Shown: positions 1-5,576 of the stretch, in pieces
Layout: the number at the start of each line of letters is the position of its first letter
How positions within the stretch are numbered: position 1 is the stretch's first letter
Origin: Clostridiales bacterium
GTDB taxonomy: Bacteria; Bacillota; Clostridia; Tissierellales; Sedimentibacteraceae
Assembly: GCA_003487955.1 (NCBI GenBank)
Contig: DNNJ01000012.1
Location: 1 to 5,576 of the forward strand
Length of the DNA: 5,576 bases
Direction of reading: 5' to 3'
Program-made: the position numbers and the translations under genes
Notes under the pieces: model-generated
What the model was told of the DNA's origin: nothing
What the model saw: the letters and a program-made list of their open reading frames with translations, nothing else
The model's database searches: none

Positions 1-6
1 TAATTG

Positions 7-12
7 GGAGGT
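7..12 (+). promoter_or_regulatory. Ribosome binding site of the solute-binding protein gene
   Basis: GGAGGT lies 6 nt before the ATG at 19. This favours that ATG over the in-frame TTG at 4, which would place the Shine-Dalgarno inside the coding region. The promoter and any operator of the cluster lie upstream of the window. Confidence 0.85.
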
Positions 13-18
13 ATAGAA

Positions 19-1377
19 ATGAAAAAGAGGAAAAAGATTTTTTCAATGTTTCTCGTGTTAGCCTTGCTGATTTCTACTGTGTTAGTTGGTTGTAGCAGTT
101 CTGGCGAAAGTCAGTCCTCTGTAGCCCCATCTTCAGGTTCTGCAACTTCTAATGGTTCTGGCAATCAGAAGCTTAAAGCAAATCTCCGTATCCTTTATCC
201 AGGTACAACAGATGTCGAAAAAAACTGGGCAGCAACAGTGGTTAATAAACTACATGAAACCCAGCCAGATATTAATGTTGAATACATATTTTTATCATGG
301 ACAGACCTGGAAAAAAAGATGACTGTCATGGTTCAGTCTCATGACTATCCAGACGTAATGCAGATTCAGGATATAACTAATCCGGTTGCCATGAAAGCGC
401 TAGAACCACTCGACTCTTATATGGGTGGGAAGATCAAGAAAGATCAATTTGTGCCCGCTGCGCTAGATAATATGATTTCTGATGGGAAAACCTATGCTAT
501 TCCATTACTGATGATTCCATACTCTCATGTTGTAAACACAGAAGTACTTAATAAAGCTGGTATCAAACCAGATAGTTTGAAATCTTGGAGTGATATCACA
601 GCTGCGACAAAAAAAATTGCATCAACAGGAGCCAATGGATACGCCATGGCGAATGGTGGAGACGGACGGTTTACATTTCGAGATTTAGAAATGCTTGCCC
701 TTTCTGATGGATTTACGCCAGATGATGTATCGGATAAAACTAAGCCTAAATATCTTGAAACATTGAAGCTAATTAGTGACCTTGCGCCAACAATGCCGAA
801 ATCTCAAAGCACATGGCAGTATCCAGAACTATTTAAAGCCTGGGAAGAGGGTAAAATAGGAATGATGCACACAGGTTCTTATTTTACTGCAAATGTTGTA
901 GCTCATGGGACAAAATCAATGGATCGGACACAAGTTGTCCCGTTCCCACAGGGTCCTTCTGCCAGCAAACAGACTATTATGGTAGGTGCAGTTGGCTATT
1001 CGATTCTTGCAGGTTCGGAAAATAAAGAAGCTGCATGGAAATTTATTGAAGCCGCGATGGACTCATCTGTGCTTAGTAAATTGGCAGGGTCTATTAACGC
1101 CCCGGCGGTAACCTATCTACCAGATGATAAACTGCTGGAAAGTGCTAAAAAAGCATATGGAGACGATGTAGGCCAAAAGCATATAAAGATGGTTAAAGAA
1201 TTTCAAGACGCTGCAAAAAAATACGGCGTTCGTCAGCCTTCTATTATTGGGCAACCGGCAATGGCAAAAGTTTTGCAGAGTGCAATTGTTAAGCTCACAA
1301 ATAAGGAAATTACTCCAGAACAAGCGTATGAGCTAATTAAGACTGGAATCAACGAAGTGAAAGAATCTTTAAAGTAA
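19..1377 (+). CDS. ABC transporter extracellular sugar-binding lipoprotein (CUT1 type, candidate sialic acid binder)
   Basis: This is the 452-residue substrate-capture component of an ABC importer, anchored on the outer face of the cytoplasmic membrane. Seen directly: a signal peptide with basic MKKRKK start, a hydrophobic core at about 7-23, and a lipobox L-V-G-C ending at Cys25, the predicted lipidation site. A Ser/Gly/Asn-rich linker runs to about residue 50. The body has family-1 binding-protein hallmarks: PDVMQI near 111, LEPLDSYM near 128, an AWEEGKIGMMHTGSY segment near 274-288, VPFPQGP near 307 and AAWKFIEAAMD near 338. Length is normal for the family. Two CUT1 permease genes follow after an 86-nt gap that contains a terminator-like hairpin, so this gene may be expressed above the permeases. 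The ligand cannot be read from the sequence. Sialic acid is inferred from the downstream lyase and YhcH genes (a SatA-like layout). An unsaturated uronyl oligosaccharide is the main alternative because of the GH88 gene. Confidence 0.93.
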   Translation: MKKRKKIFSMFLVLALLISTVLVGCSSSGESQSSVAPSSGSATSNGSGNQKLKANLRILYPGTTDVEKNWAATVVNKLHETQPDINVEYIFLSWTDLEKKMTVMVQSHDYPDVMQIQDITNPVAMKALEPLDSYMGGKIKKDQFVPAALDNMISDGKTYAIPLLMIPYSHVVNTEVLNKAGIKPDSLKSWSDITAATKKIASTGANGYAMANGGDGRFTFRDLEMLALSDGFTPDDVSDKTKPKYLETLKLISDLAPTMPKSQSTWQYPELFKAWEEGKIGMMHTGSYFTANVVAHGTKSMDRTQVVPFPQGPSASKQTIMVGAVGYSILAGSENKEAAWKFIEAAMDSSVLSKLAGSINAPAVTYLPDDKLLESAKKAYGDDVGQKHIKMVKEFQDAAKKYGVRQPSIIGQPAMAKVLQSAIVKLTNKEITPEQAYELIKTGINEVKESLK

Positions 1378-1400
1378 AAAGATAGGTGAAGCTGAAAAGG

Positions 1401-1436
1401 ACGGAGGCAACACGAAAGTTTTCGCCCCCGTTTTTT
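1401..1436 (+). terminator. Terminator-like stem-loop between binding protein and permeases (possible attenuator)
   Basis: ACGGAGGC at 1401-1408 pairs with GCCCCCGT at 1424-1431 with a single A-C mismatch. A small inner helix (GAA 1414-1416 with TTC 1421-1423) closes a 4-nt loop. Six T follow at 1431-1436, and AAAA at 1395-1398 faces the T-run, as in many intrinsic terminators. It starts 23 nt after the stop of the binding-protein gene, and the permeases continue on the same strand. I infer partial termination or 3'-end protection that raises binding-protein mRNA over permease mRNA, as is common in ABC importer operons. No convincing promoter was seen between the hairpin and 1464. Confidence 0.7.
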
Positions 1437-1447
1437 CAATTAATCAT

Positions 1448-1457
1448 AAGAAGGTGA
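1448..1457 (+). promoter_or_regulatory. Ribosome binding site supporting a TTG start for permease 1
   Basis: AAGAAGGTGA matches the full anti-Shine-Dalgarno complement AAGGAGGTGA at 9 of 10 positions and ends 6 nt before TTG at 1464. The first in-frame ATG (1503) falls inside the first membrane segment and has no such site, so the TTG is the better start. Confidence 0.8.
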
Positions 1458-1463
1458 AAAGAA

Positions 1464-2333
1464 TTGTTTCAGAAATTCAGAAAGAATTATTTTGCATACT
1501 TAATGATTCTACCAACTTTGCTTTACCTTATCATCTTTCAGATTTATCCAATTTTCAATTCAATTTGGCTCAGTTTTACGAATCTTTCTTTTCTCAGACC
1601 AGATAGCGGCAATTTTGTGGGCATAAAAAACTATATTGCTCTCTTTAAAGATTCAAATTTCCCCATGTTATTAGGAAACAGTCTACTTTGGGTAATCGGT
1701 TCTACTGTTCTACAATACCTGATTGCTGTTCCGGTTTCGATCTTACTGAATCAAAAAATGGCTGCACGGGGATTCTGGCGTGGTCTAATGATGATTCCTT
1801 GGGTCACTCCAGTTGTGATTATGGGTCTTATTTGGCAGTGGATTTATGATGGTGATCATGGATTTCTTAACCAGATTTTAGGTACTGGAATCGTTTGGTT
1901 AGGCAATAAAAATACAGTATGGCCAGCATTACTGCTCGCTTCTACTTGGAAGGGCCTCCCTTATGCCACACTGATGTTTTTGTCAGGTTTGCAAGGTATT
2001 CCAAAAGATTTGTACGAAGCTGGTTATGTAGACGGTTGTAATTCATGGCAGCGTTTCAAATATATCACTATACCGCTTCTTAAACCAGTAATTTTTGTAA
2101 CTGCTTTGACTAGTATTGTACAGACCTGGACTAAATTTGAAGTAATTTGGGTTTTAACCGGTGGTGGTCCAGGCTACGAAACGAGTACATTCCCAACATA
2201 TATCTATAGCAAGTCCTTCATTATGTATGACATGGGTGGGGGCTCCGCTGTTTCCGTTATCTCCATGCTGTTCATGCTCATTTTTATTCTCATCTATCTG
2301 AAAGTTTATAAGAAAAACTTGTCGGAGGTTTAG
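1464..2333 (+). CDS. ABC transporter permease, CUT1 MalF/UgpA type
   Basis: This 289-residue integral membrane protein forms half of the translocation pore of the sugar importer. Hydrophobic segments are at about 11-31, 72-97, 108-128, 153-175, 205-228 and 261-281, giving six membrane helices. The cytoplasmic coupling (EAA) loop that docks on the ATPase is clear: E185-A-G-Y-V-D-G191, followed by WQRFKYITIP and ending at P204. LTGGGPGYET at 231-240 is the usual MalF/UgpA signature after the fifth helix. Start is TTG at 1464, chosen because of a near-perfect Shine-Dalgarno. The downstream permease starts 9 nt after the stop, so the two are almost certainly co-translated partners. Membership of the binding-protein-dependent transport inner membrane family is firm. 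The substrate is inferred from neighbours only. Confidence 0.95.
   Translation: MFQKFRKNYFAYLMILPTLLYLIIFQIYPIFNSIWLSFTNLSFLRPDSGNFVGIKNYIALFKDSNFPMLLGNSLLWVIGSTVLQYLIAVPVSILLNQKMAARGFWRGLMMIPWVTPVVIMGLIWQWIYDGDHGFLNQILGTGIVWLGNKNTVWPALLLASTWKGLPYATLMFLSGLQGIPKDLYEAGYVDGCNSWQRFKYITIPLLKPVIFVTALTSIVQTWTKFEVIWVLTGGGPGYETSTFPTYIYSKSFIMYDMGGGSAVSVISMLFMLIFILIYLKVYKKNLSEV
2324..2328 (+). promoter_or_regulatory. Shine-Dalgarno of permease 2 inside the end of permease 1
   Basis: GGAGG lies within the last codons of permease 1 and 14 nt before the ATG at 2343, longer than the usual 5-10 nt. A weaker TAGG at 2331-2334 is 8 nt from the ATG. No standard start codon lies closer in frame, so the ATG is retained. 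The overlap suggests translation coupled to permease 1. Confidence 0.5.
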
Positions 2334-2342
2334 GCATACATT

Positions 2343-3188
2343 ATGAAAAGACGATCAATAAGTGCAACTTTCCTGCTGTATATCGGCCTTGCCGTCACAA
2401 TGTTTTTCATTGTCTTTCCGTTTTTTTGGCTGGTAAGTTCTTCACTAAAAACGTCGCAGGAAATTTTTGCAATTCATCAAACTTTCATTCCTAAAAAAAT
2501 CACATTTACAAATTTTATCTATGCTTTTTCTGGTAGCCCAGGTCCGAATATCGGTCCCTTGATGAATAACTCGATCACAGTAGCAGTTTTTACGGCGATA
2601 ATTACTCTTTTCTTTGCTGCAACCGGAGGCTATGCTGTAGGAAGACTGCATTTCCCTGGGCTTCAAACATTTGTGATCTTTATCATGATCGCTCAAATGT
2701 TTCAGGGGCCTGTCATAATGGTACCGTGGTATAAGATGGCAGCTAGAATGGGAATTTTAAATACCAAAACAGGTCTTGTTTTAATTTACCTAACTTCCAC
2801 AATACCAGTTGCTGTATGGCTGATGTCAGGTTTTTTCAAGGGTATTCCAAAAGAAATGGAAGAAGCTGCAACAATCGATGGTTGCGGTAAATTACGCACG
2901 TTTTTCCAGATTATTCTTCCCCTTGTAAAAGGCGGACTAGTGGCAGTTGGCATCTACTCCTTTATACTGGCATGGAATGATTACCAGTATGCATTGATTC
3001 TTACTACATCAGAAAAAGCGAAAACTGTCCAGCTGGGAATTGCTGAGCTAATGGGTGGAATTGGCCAGATCAACTGGGGAGGAATTATGGCTTGCGGTGT
3101 GATAGTAACAATTCCAGTAATTATTCTGTTTGGATGTGTTCAGAGATATTTAATTGAAGGTCTAACAGCAGGTGCTGTAAAAGGTTAA
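2343..3188 (+). CDS. ABC transporter permease, CUT1 MalG/UgpE type
   Basis: This 281-residue membrane protein is the second half of the sugar-importer channel. The N-terminal helix at about 12-32 is followed by VSSSLKTSQEIF, typical of MalG relatives. Further hydrophobic segments are at about 74-99, 107-129, 142-163, 196-215 and 246-265. The EAA coupling loop is E174-A-A-T-I-D-G180 with P193 at its end. WNDYQYALIL at 211-220 and the C-terminal QRYLIEGLTAGAVKG at 267-281 are strong MalG/UgpE-type signatures. The gene begins 9 nt after permease 1. No ATPase gene follows, which fits CUT1 importers of Firmicutes that share one genome-encoded MsmK/MsmX-type ATPase. The 68 nt to the next gene are AT-rich, with no terminator hairpin and no convincing promoter seen. 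Confidence 0.95.
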   Translation: MKRRSISATFLLYIGLAVTMFFIVFPFFWLVSSSLKTSQEIFAIHQTFIPKKITFTNFIYAFSGSPGPNIGPLMNNSITVAVFTAIITLFFAATGGYAVGRLHFPGLQTFVIFIMIAQMFQGPVIMVPWYKMAARMGILNTKTGLVLIYLTSTIPVAVWLMSGFFKGIPKEMEEAATIDGCGKLRTFFQIILPLVKGGLVAVGIYSFILAWNDYQYALILTTSEKAKTVQLGIAELMGGIGQINWGGIMACGVIVTIPVIILFGCVQRYLIEGLTAGAVKG

Positions 3189-3241
3189 TGCTAAAACAAA
3201 ATCATATAAAATCCATACTTTATGAATTAAATACAATTTGA

Positions 3242-3249
3242 AAGGAAGT
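3242..3249 (+). promoter_or_regulatory. Ribosome binding site supporting a TTG start for nanA
   Basis: AAGGAAGT differs from AAGGAGGT at one position and ends 7 nt before TTG at 3257. The protein read from that TTG begins MKNLGGLYAALITPF, which aligns with the usual N-terminus of the family. No ATG is available near this point. Confidence 0.75.
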
Positions 3250-3256
3250 CTGAATT

Positions 3257-4135
3257 TTGAAAAACCTTGGAGGATTATATGCAGCTTTGATTACACCGTT
3301 TCATGAAAATGGAGAAGTTAATTATGAGCAGATTCAAAATGTAGTTGAATTTTTGATTCAAAAGGGAATTGATGGATTCTATGTCTGCGGAAGCACAGGA
3401 GAAGCATTTCTTCTTACTATGGAAGAACGCAAAAAGATTCTTGAAACTGTCATAGCAAAAAATCGTGGTCGTGTTTCTGTTATTGCCCATGTCGGAAACA
3501 TTGGAACCGATCTTTCCGTTGAGTTAGGGAAACATGCGAAGGCAGCTGGGGCAGATGCTATTTCCTCTGTAACGCCGTTTTATTATAAATTTTCAGAAAA
3601 AGAAATAATAAATTATTATTATGCCCTAGCAGATCGGACACAGATGCCAACTATAGTCTATAATTTCCCTTCACTTACAGGATTTGCACTGTCTATAAAG
3701 GATGTGGATGAATTAGCAAAAAATCCAAATATAGTTGGTATTAAGCACACATCACTTGATTTGTATGCATTGGAACGCTTTAAAAAAGCACATCCTAGGC
3801 TGACTGTTTTCAATGGTCACGATGAAGTACTGCTATATGGCTTAATTGCCGGAGCAGATGGCGGAATTGGCAGTACCTATAATTTTATGCCGCATAAATT
3901 TAGGAAACTTCGCCAATTTGTGTTGCAAGGAAAAATTAAGGAAGCACAGAATGTCCAACATGAAATCAACGATGTGATTGACTATGTTTCTAAATATGGT
4001 GCAATGCGAGTTGCAAAAGAATTTTTGCGCGATTGGGGATTTGATTGTGGCAATTGCCGGGCACCATTTACTCCACTAACTGATGCAGAAAAAGCTGAAC
4101 TTAAAACAGTCTTTATAAAAAAAGTACGAGAATAA
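3257..4135 (+). CDS. nanA: N-acetylneuraminate lyase (sialic acid aldolase)
   Basis: This cytoplasmic class I aldolase cleaves N-acetylneuraminate to N-acetylmannosamine and pyruvate, the first step of sialic acid breakdown. The 292-residue protein has the DapA-superfamily (beta/alpha)8 barrel layout and close to the 297 residues of E. coli NanA. Seen directly: carboxylate-binding G45-S-T-G-E49, Tyr135 in YNFP, Schiff-base Lys163 in GIKHTSLDLY, D189-E190 in NGHDE, and GGIGSTYN around Ser206. All sit at a constant offset of -2 from E. coli NanA numbering as I recall it (Ser47, Tyr137, Lys165, Asp191-Glu192, Ser208). The DLY after the lysine and the GGIGSTYN segment separate it from dihydrodipicolinate synthase, which is the main alternative. 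A CGNC motif lies near the C-terminus (264-267). Start is TTG. The gene follows a sugar importer and precedes a YhcH-family gene, a common sialic acid arrangement. Relatives acting on other 2-keto sugars are possible but less likely. Confidence 0.92.
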   Translation: MKNLGGLYAALITPFHENGEVNYEQIQNVVEFLIQKGIDGFYVCGSTGEAFLLTMEERKKILETVIAKNRGRVSVIAHVGNIGTDLSVELGKHAKAAGADAISSVTPFYYKFSEKEIINYYYALADRTQMPTIVYNFPSLTGFALSIKDVDELAKNPNIVGIKHTSLDLYALERFKKAHPRLTVFNGHDEVLLYGLIAGADGGIGSTYNFMPHKFRKLRQFVLQGKIKEAQNVQHEINDVIDYVSKYGAMRVAKEFLRDWGFDCGNCRAPFTPLTDAEKAELKTVFIKKVRE

Positions 4136-4190
4136 TATATGGTAGATAAAAAATATCGGATTCCTATATAGAAAGGGAAGACAAAATTAG

Positions 4191-4642
4191 GTGTATCTTA
4201 TATCATTCCGCGATGTGAAATATAATCACTATTTGGAACAGAAATTTTTAATTGCCTACCAATTTTTGCGCAAAATGCGTTTTAAGAAGTTAAAGCTCGG
4301 TACCATACCTTTAGCAAATGGAATCATAGCAAACGTACAAAGTTACTGTACTATACCATCAAAGTCCATTCCATTTGAAGCACATAATCGTTACTTCGAT
4401 ATTCAGTATATCATAAGCGGAGAAGAAAATTTTGAAATTGCTTCTCGTAATAAGCTAATCCCTTCCACATCGTATGATTCAGAAAAAGACGTTGTTTTTT
4501 TCAAGAACCAGCTTATAAAGACATTCTGAACCTTTATCCAGAAGATCTTGTAATAGTATCACCCAAAGAAGCTCACAAGCCGCGTGTCTGCATGAACCTG
4601 CCCTGTCAAGTTCGAAAGATTGTTATTAAAATACCAGTATAA
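4191..4642 (+). pseudogene. yhcH: YhcH/NanQ-family (YhcH/YjgK/YiaL) sugar anomerase gene, frameshifted as read
   Basis: YhcH proteins are small cupin-like metal proteins found beside sialic acid genes. E. coli YhcH (NanQ) has been reported to act as an anomerase supplying the lyase with open-chain sialic acid. The first frame runs from GTG 4191 (a TAG lies directly upstream in frame) through FEAHNRYFDIQYIISGEE (His65, Asp70, Gln72, Glu78) and SEKDVVFF, then leaves the family sequence and stops at TGA 4527-4529, giving 112 residues. The -1 frame from 4502 continues it as QEPAYKDILNLYPEDLV, PKEAHKP (His129) and VRKIVIKIPV, ending at TAA 4640-4642. Joined, this is 150 residues, the normal family length. 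The break is at seven T (4495-4501); one extra T restores the frame. A true null mutation, a homopolymer read error, or -1 ribosomal or transcriptional slippage are all possible. The ribosome site is modest (AAGGGAAG, 4173-4180). Family call firm, functional status open. Confidence 0.85.
4495..4502 (+). other. Seven-T run with in-frame T TTT TTC slippery heptamer at the yhcH frame break
   Basis: In the frame entering from GTG 4191 the codons are GTT GTT TTT TTC. The last T of the second GTT plus TTT TTC forms an X XXY YYZ heptamer at 4496-4502. A one-base backward slip gives FF followed by CAA at 4502, exactly where family homology resumes. Only a shift between the -1 frame TGA at 4475-4477 and the zero-frame TGA at 4527-4529 can join the two halves. 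No strong downstream hairpin or upstream Shine-Dalgarno-like stimulator was seen, so a programmed event is not demonstrated. Confidence 0.7.
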
Positions 4643-4651
4643 TTTTATGTA

Positions 4652-4677
4652 ATGCAGCCATTATATTTAAACTGCAT
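4652..4677 (+). repeat. Six-base inverted repeat just before the GH88 ribosome binding site
   Basis: ATGCAG at 4652-4657 is exactly complementary to CTGCAT at 4672-4677, with a 14-nt AT-rich loop. The right arm abuts the AGGAGG at 4678. It could be a weak mRNA hairpin influencing ribosome access, or chance. It has no T-run, so it is not an intrinsic terminator. Confidence 0.3.
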
Positions 4678-4683
4678 AGGAGG
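4678..4683 (+). promoter_or_regulatory. Ribosome binding site that fixes the TTG start of the GH88 gene
   Basis: AGGAGG ends 10 nt before TTG at 4694. The reading frame is open from that TTG to the window end. The next candidate in-frame starts lie inside conserved GH88 sequence or have no comparable site. Confidence 0.8.
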
Positions 4684-4693
4684 AAAAAGTATC

Positions 4694-5576
4694 TTGCACG
4701 AAATTGTTGATGAAGGCATACACTCCACAGAAAGGTTCTTACCTTCCTCGCTTTTTCGGGAAAAAGTGAAAAAAACCATTCAATTTACTTTAAAGCAGAT
4801 TGACAAGAACCTATTGATCTATCGAGACCTGTTTCCTGCTCCGGCCAGTAAGAATGGCTTTTATGGCGCAGTTAAAAATGAGGGATGGACAGCTTCTTTT
4901 TGGACAGGAATGTTATGGCTCGCATATGAGTTAACATCTGATAAAAAATATCGAGATGCAGCCGAAATCCAGCTTAAAAGTTTCCAGTCCAGGCTGGAAA
5001 AAAATATTTCCATGGAGACTCATGATATTGGATTTCTCTATACGCTTTCCTGTGTAGCTGCAACCAAGCTAACAAAAAACACAGAAGCCCGTCGAACTGC
5101 GATTAAAGCAGCTAATCGATTACTGGGAAGATATCTTCAAAAAGCAGGGATCATACAAGCATGGGGTAGTCTTTCAGACCCAAAGACAAGCGGATGTATG
5201 ATTATTGACTGCCTAATGAATCTGCCATTGCTGTATTGGGCGAGCGAAGAATCTGGTGATAGAAAATACGCTGAGGCTGCTTATCAGCATGCTAAAAGTA
5301 CAGCCCAATATATTGTCCGTCCTGATGCATCGACTTACCATACATTTTATATGGATATTGAAACAGGAAAGCCAAAATATGGGAAGACGCGCCAAGGCTA
5401 TTCTGACACATCTTGCTGGTCCCGAGGGCAAGGATCTTCAATCTATGGTTTTTCTCTTAGTTATGCCTATACAAAAGATCCAGCTTTTTTAGACATTGCA
5501 GGGAAAACGGCTAATTATTTTCTGAATCGTCTTCCCGAAGATAATATTTGTTGCTGGGATCTGATTTTTACGGATG
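4694..5576 (+). CDS. Unsaturated glucuronyl hydrolase, glycoside hydrolase family 88 (3' end beyond window)
   Basis: GH88 enzymes remove the 4,5-unsaturated uronic acid from the non-reducing end of oligosaccharides made by polysaccharide lyases (from hyaluronan, chondroitin, heparin, gellan or xanthan), acting by hydration of the double bond. There are 294 codons from TTG 4694 without a stop, about three quarters of a usual 370-400 residue protein. Seen directly: NEGWTASFWTGMLWLAYE at 62-79, ETHDIGFLY with Asp111, IIDCLMNLPLLYWA with Asp172, STYHTFYMD with His216, RQGY with Gln234, and WSRGQ with Arg244. These sit at a constant +23 offset from the Bacillus GL1 enzyme residues I recall (Asp88, Asp149, His193, Gln211, Arg221), and Trp65 and Trp157 match Trp42 and Trp134. 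The position of Trp225 is serine here (RGQGSS instead of RGQAW). No signal peptide is visible, so it is probably cytoplasmic and acts on imported sugars. No terminator was seen in the 51 nt after yhcH, so cotranscription with the sialic acid genes is likely. Confidence 0.92.
   Translation, partial: MHEIVDEGIHSTERFLPSSLFREKVKKTIQFTLKQIDKNLLIYRDLFPAPASKNGFYGAVKNEGWTASFWTGMLWLAYELTSDKKYRDAAEIQLKSFQSRLEKNISMETHDIGFLYTLSCVAATKLTKNTEARRTAIKAANRLLGRYLQKAGIIQAWGSLSDPKTSGCMIIDCLMNLPLLYWASEESGDRKYAEAAYQHAKSTAQYIVRPDASTYHTFYMDIETGKPKYGKTRQGYSDTSCWSRGQGSSIYGFSLSYAYTKDPAFLDIAGKTANYFLNRLPEDNICCWDLIFTD

Noticed and set aside
1117..1439. Two overlapping minus-strand open frames of 68 codons opposite the binding-protein gene
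   Set aside because: They are antisense to a well-supported gene, have no ribosome binding context or recognisable protein features, and overlap each other.
2445..2696. Minus-strand open frame of 83 codons opposite permease 2
   Set aside because: It is a shadow of a strongly conserved permease gene, with low-complexity, non-family-like translation.
3189..3256. Possible internal promoter in front of nanA (TATAAA-like and TATGAAT-like elements)
   Set aside because: The stretch is simply AT-rich. No -35-like hexamer lies at proper spacing from either element.
3257..4135. Reading the DapA-superfamily gene as dihydrodipicolinate synthase (lysine biosynthesis)
   Set aside because: The DLY following the Schiff-base lysine, the NGHDE and GGIGSTYN segments, and the YhcH and importer neighbours fit N-acetylneuraminate lyase better.
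4153..4169. Imperfect 17-base palindrome (ATAT.GGA centre T TCC.ATAT) upstream of the yhcH ribosome site, a possible operator
   Set aside because: One mismatch in eight pairs in AT-rich sequence is expected a few times by chance in a window of this size. It does not match an operator I can name.
5213..5492. Open frames of 72 and 78 codons on both strands near the window end
   Set aside because: Both overlap the GH88 coding frame, which carries the conserved family motifs through this stretch.

Overview
The window is an AT-rich (roughly 40% G+C by eye), fully co-directional (+ strand) catabolic gene cluster. It looks like a low-GC Gram-positive bacterium, probably a Clostridia-type Firmicute. 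The evidence is a lipoprotein-type binding protein with a Ser/Gly/Asn-rich linker, strong Shine-Dalgarno sequences in front of nearly every gene, frequent TTG/GTG starts, and an ABC sugar importer with no ATPase gene beside it. No genus can be assigned from the sequence alone.

Layout. 19-1377: extracellular solute-binding lipoprotein. 1401-1436: terminator-like stem-loop with a T-run. 1464-2333 and 2343-3188: two CUT1-type ABC permeases of MalF/UgpA and MalG/UgpE type, 9 nt apart. 3257-4135: N-acetylneuraminate lyase (NanA) of the DapA superfamily with all recognised active-site residues. 4191-4642: YhcH/NanQ-family gene, broken by an apparent -1 frameshift at a run of seven T. 4694 to the window end: unsaturated glucuronyl hydrolase (GH88), first 294 codons, continuing past the edge.

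How the genes may work together. Binding protein, two permeases, sialic acid lyase and YhcH is the composition I recall for streptococcal SAT-type sialic acid uptake loci. In that reading the importer brings in free sialic acid, YhcH promotes the open-chain form, and the lyase splits it into N-acetylmannosamine and pyruvate. NanE, NanK, a sialidase and a regulator are not in the window. The GH88 gene acts on unsaturated uronic acid oligosaccharides left by polysaccharide lyases and is not a standard sialic acid gene. The locus may therefore combine sialic acid and glycosaminoglycan use, or the transporter may carry a different or broader substrate.

Most worth a second look: the yhcH frame break, which coincides with a perfect in-frame T TTT TTC slippery heptamer; the stem-loop separating the binding protein from its permeases; and the pairing of GH88 (with a changed active-site segment) with sialic acid genes. 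No mobile element, CRISPR array, tRNA or rRNA was seen. No stretch over 300 bases lacks a gene.
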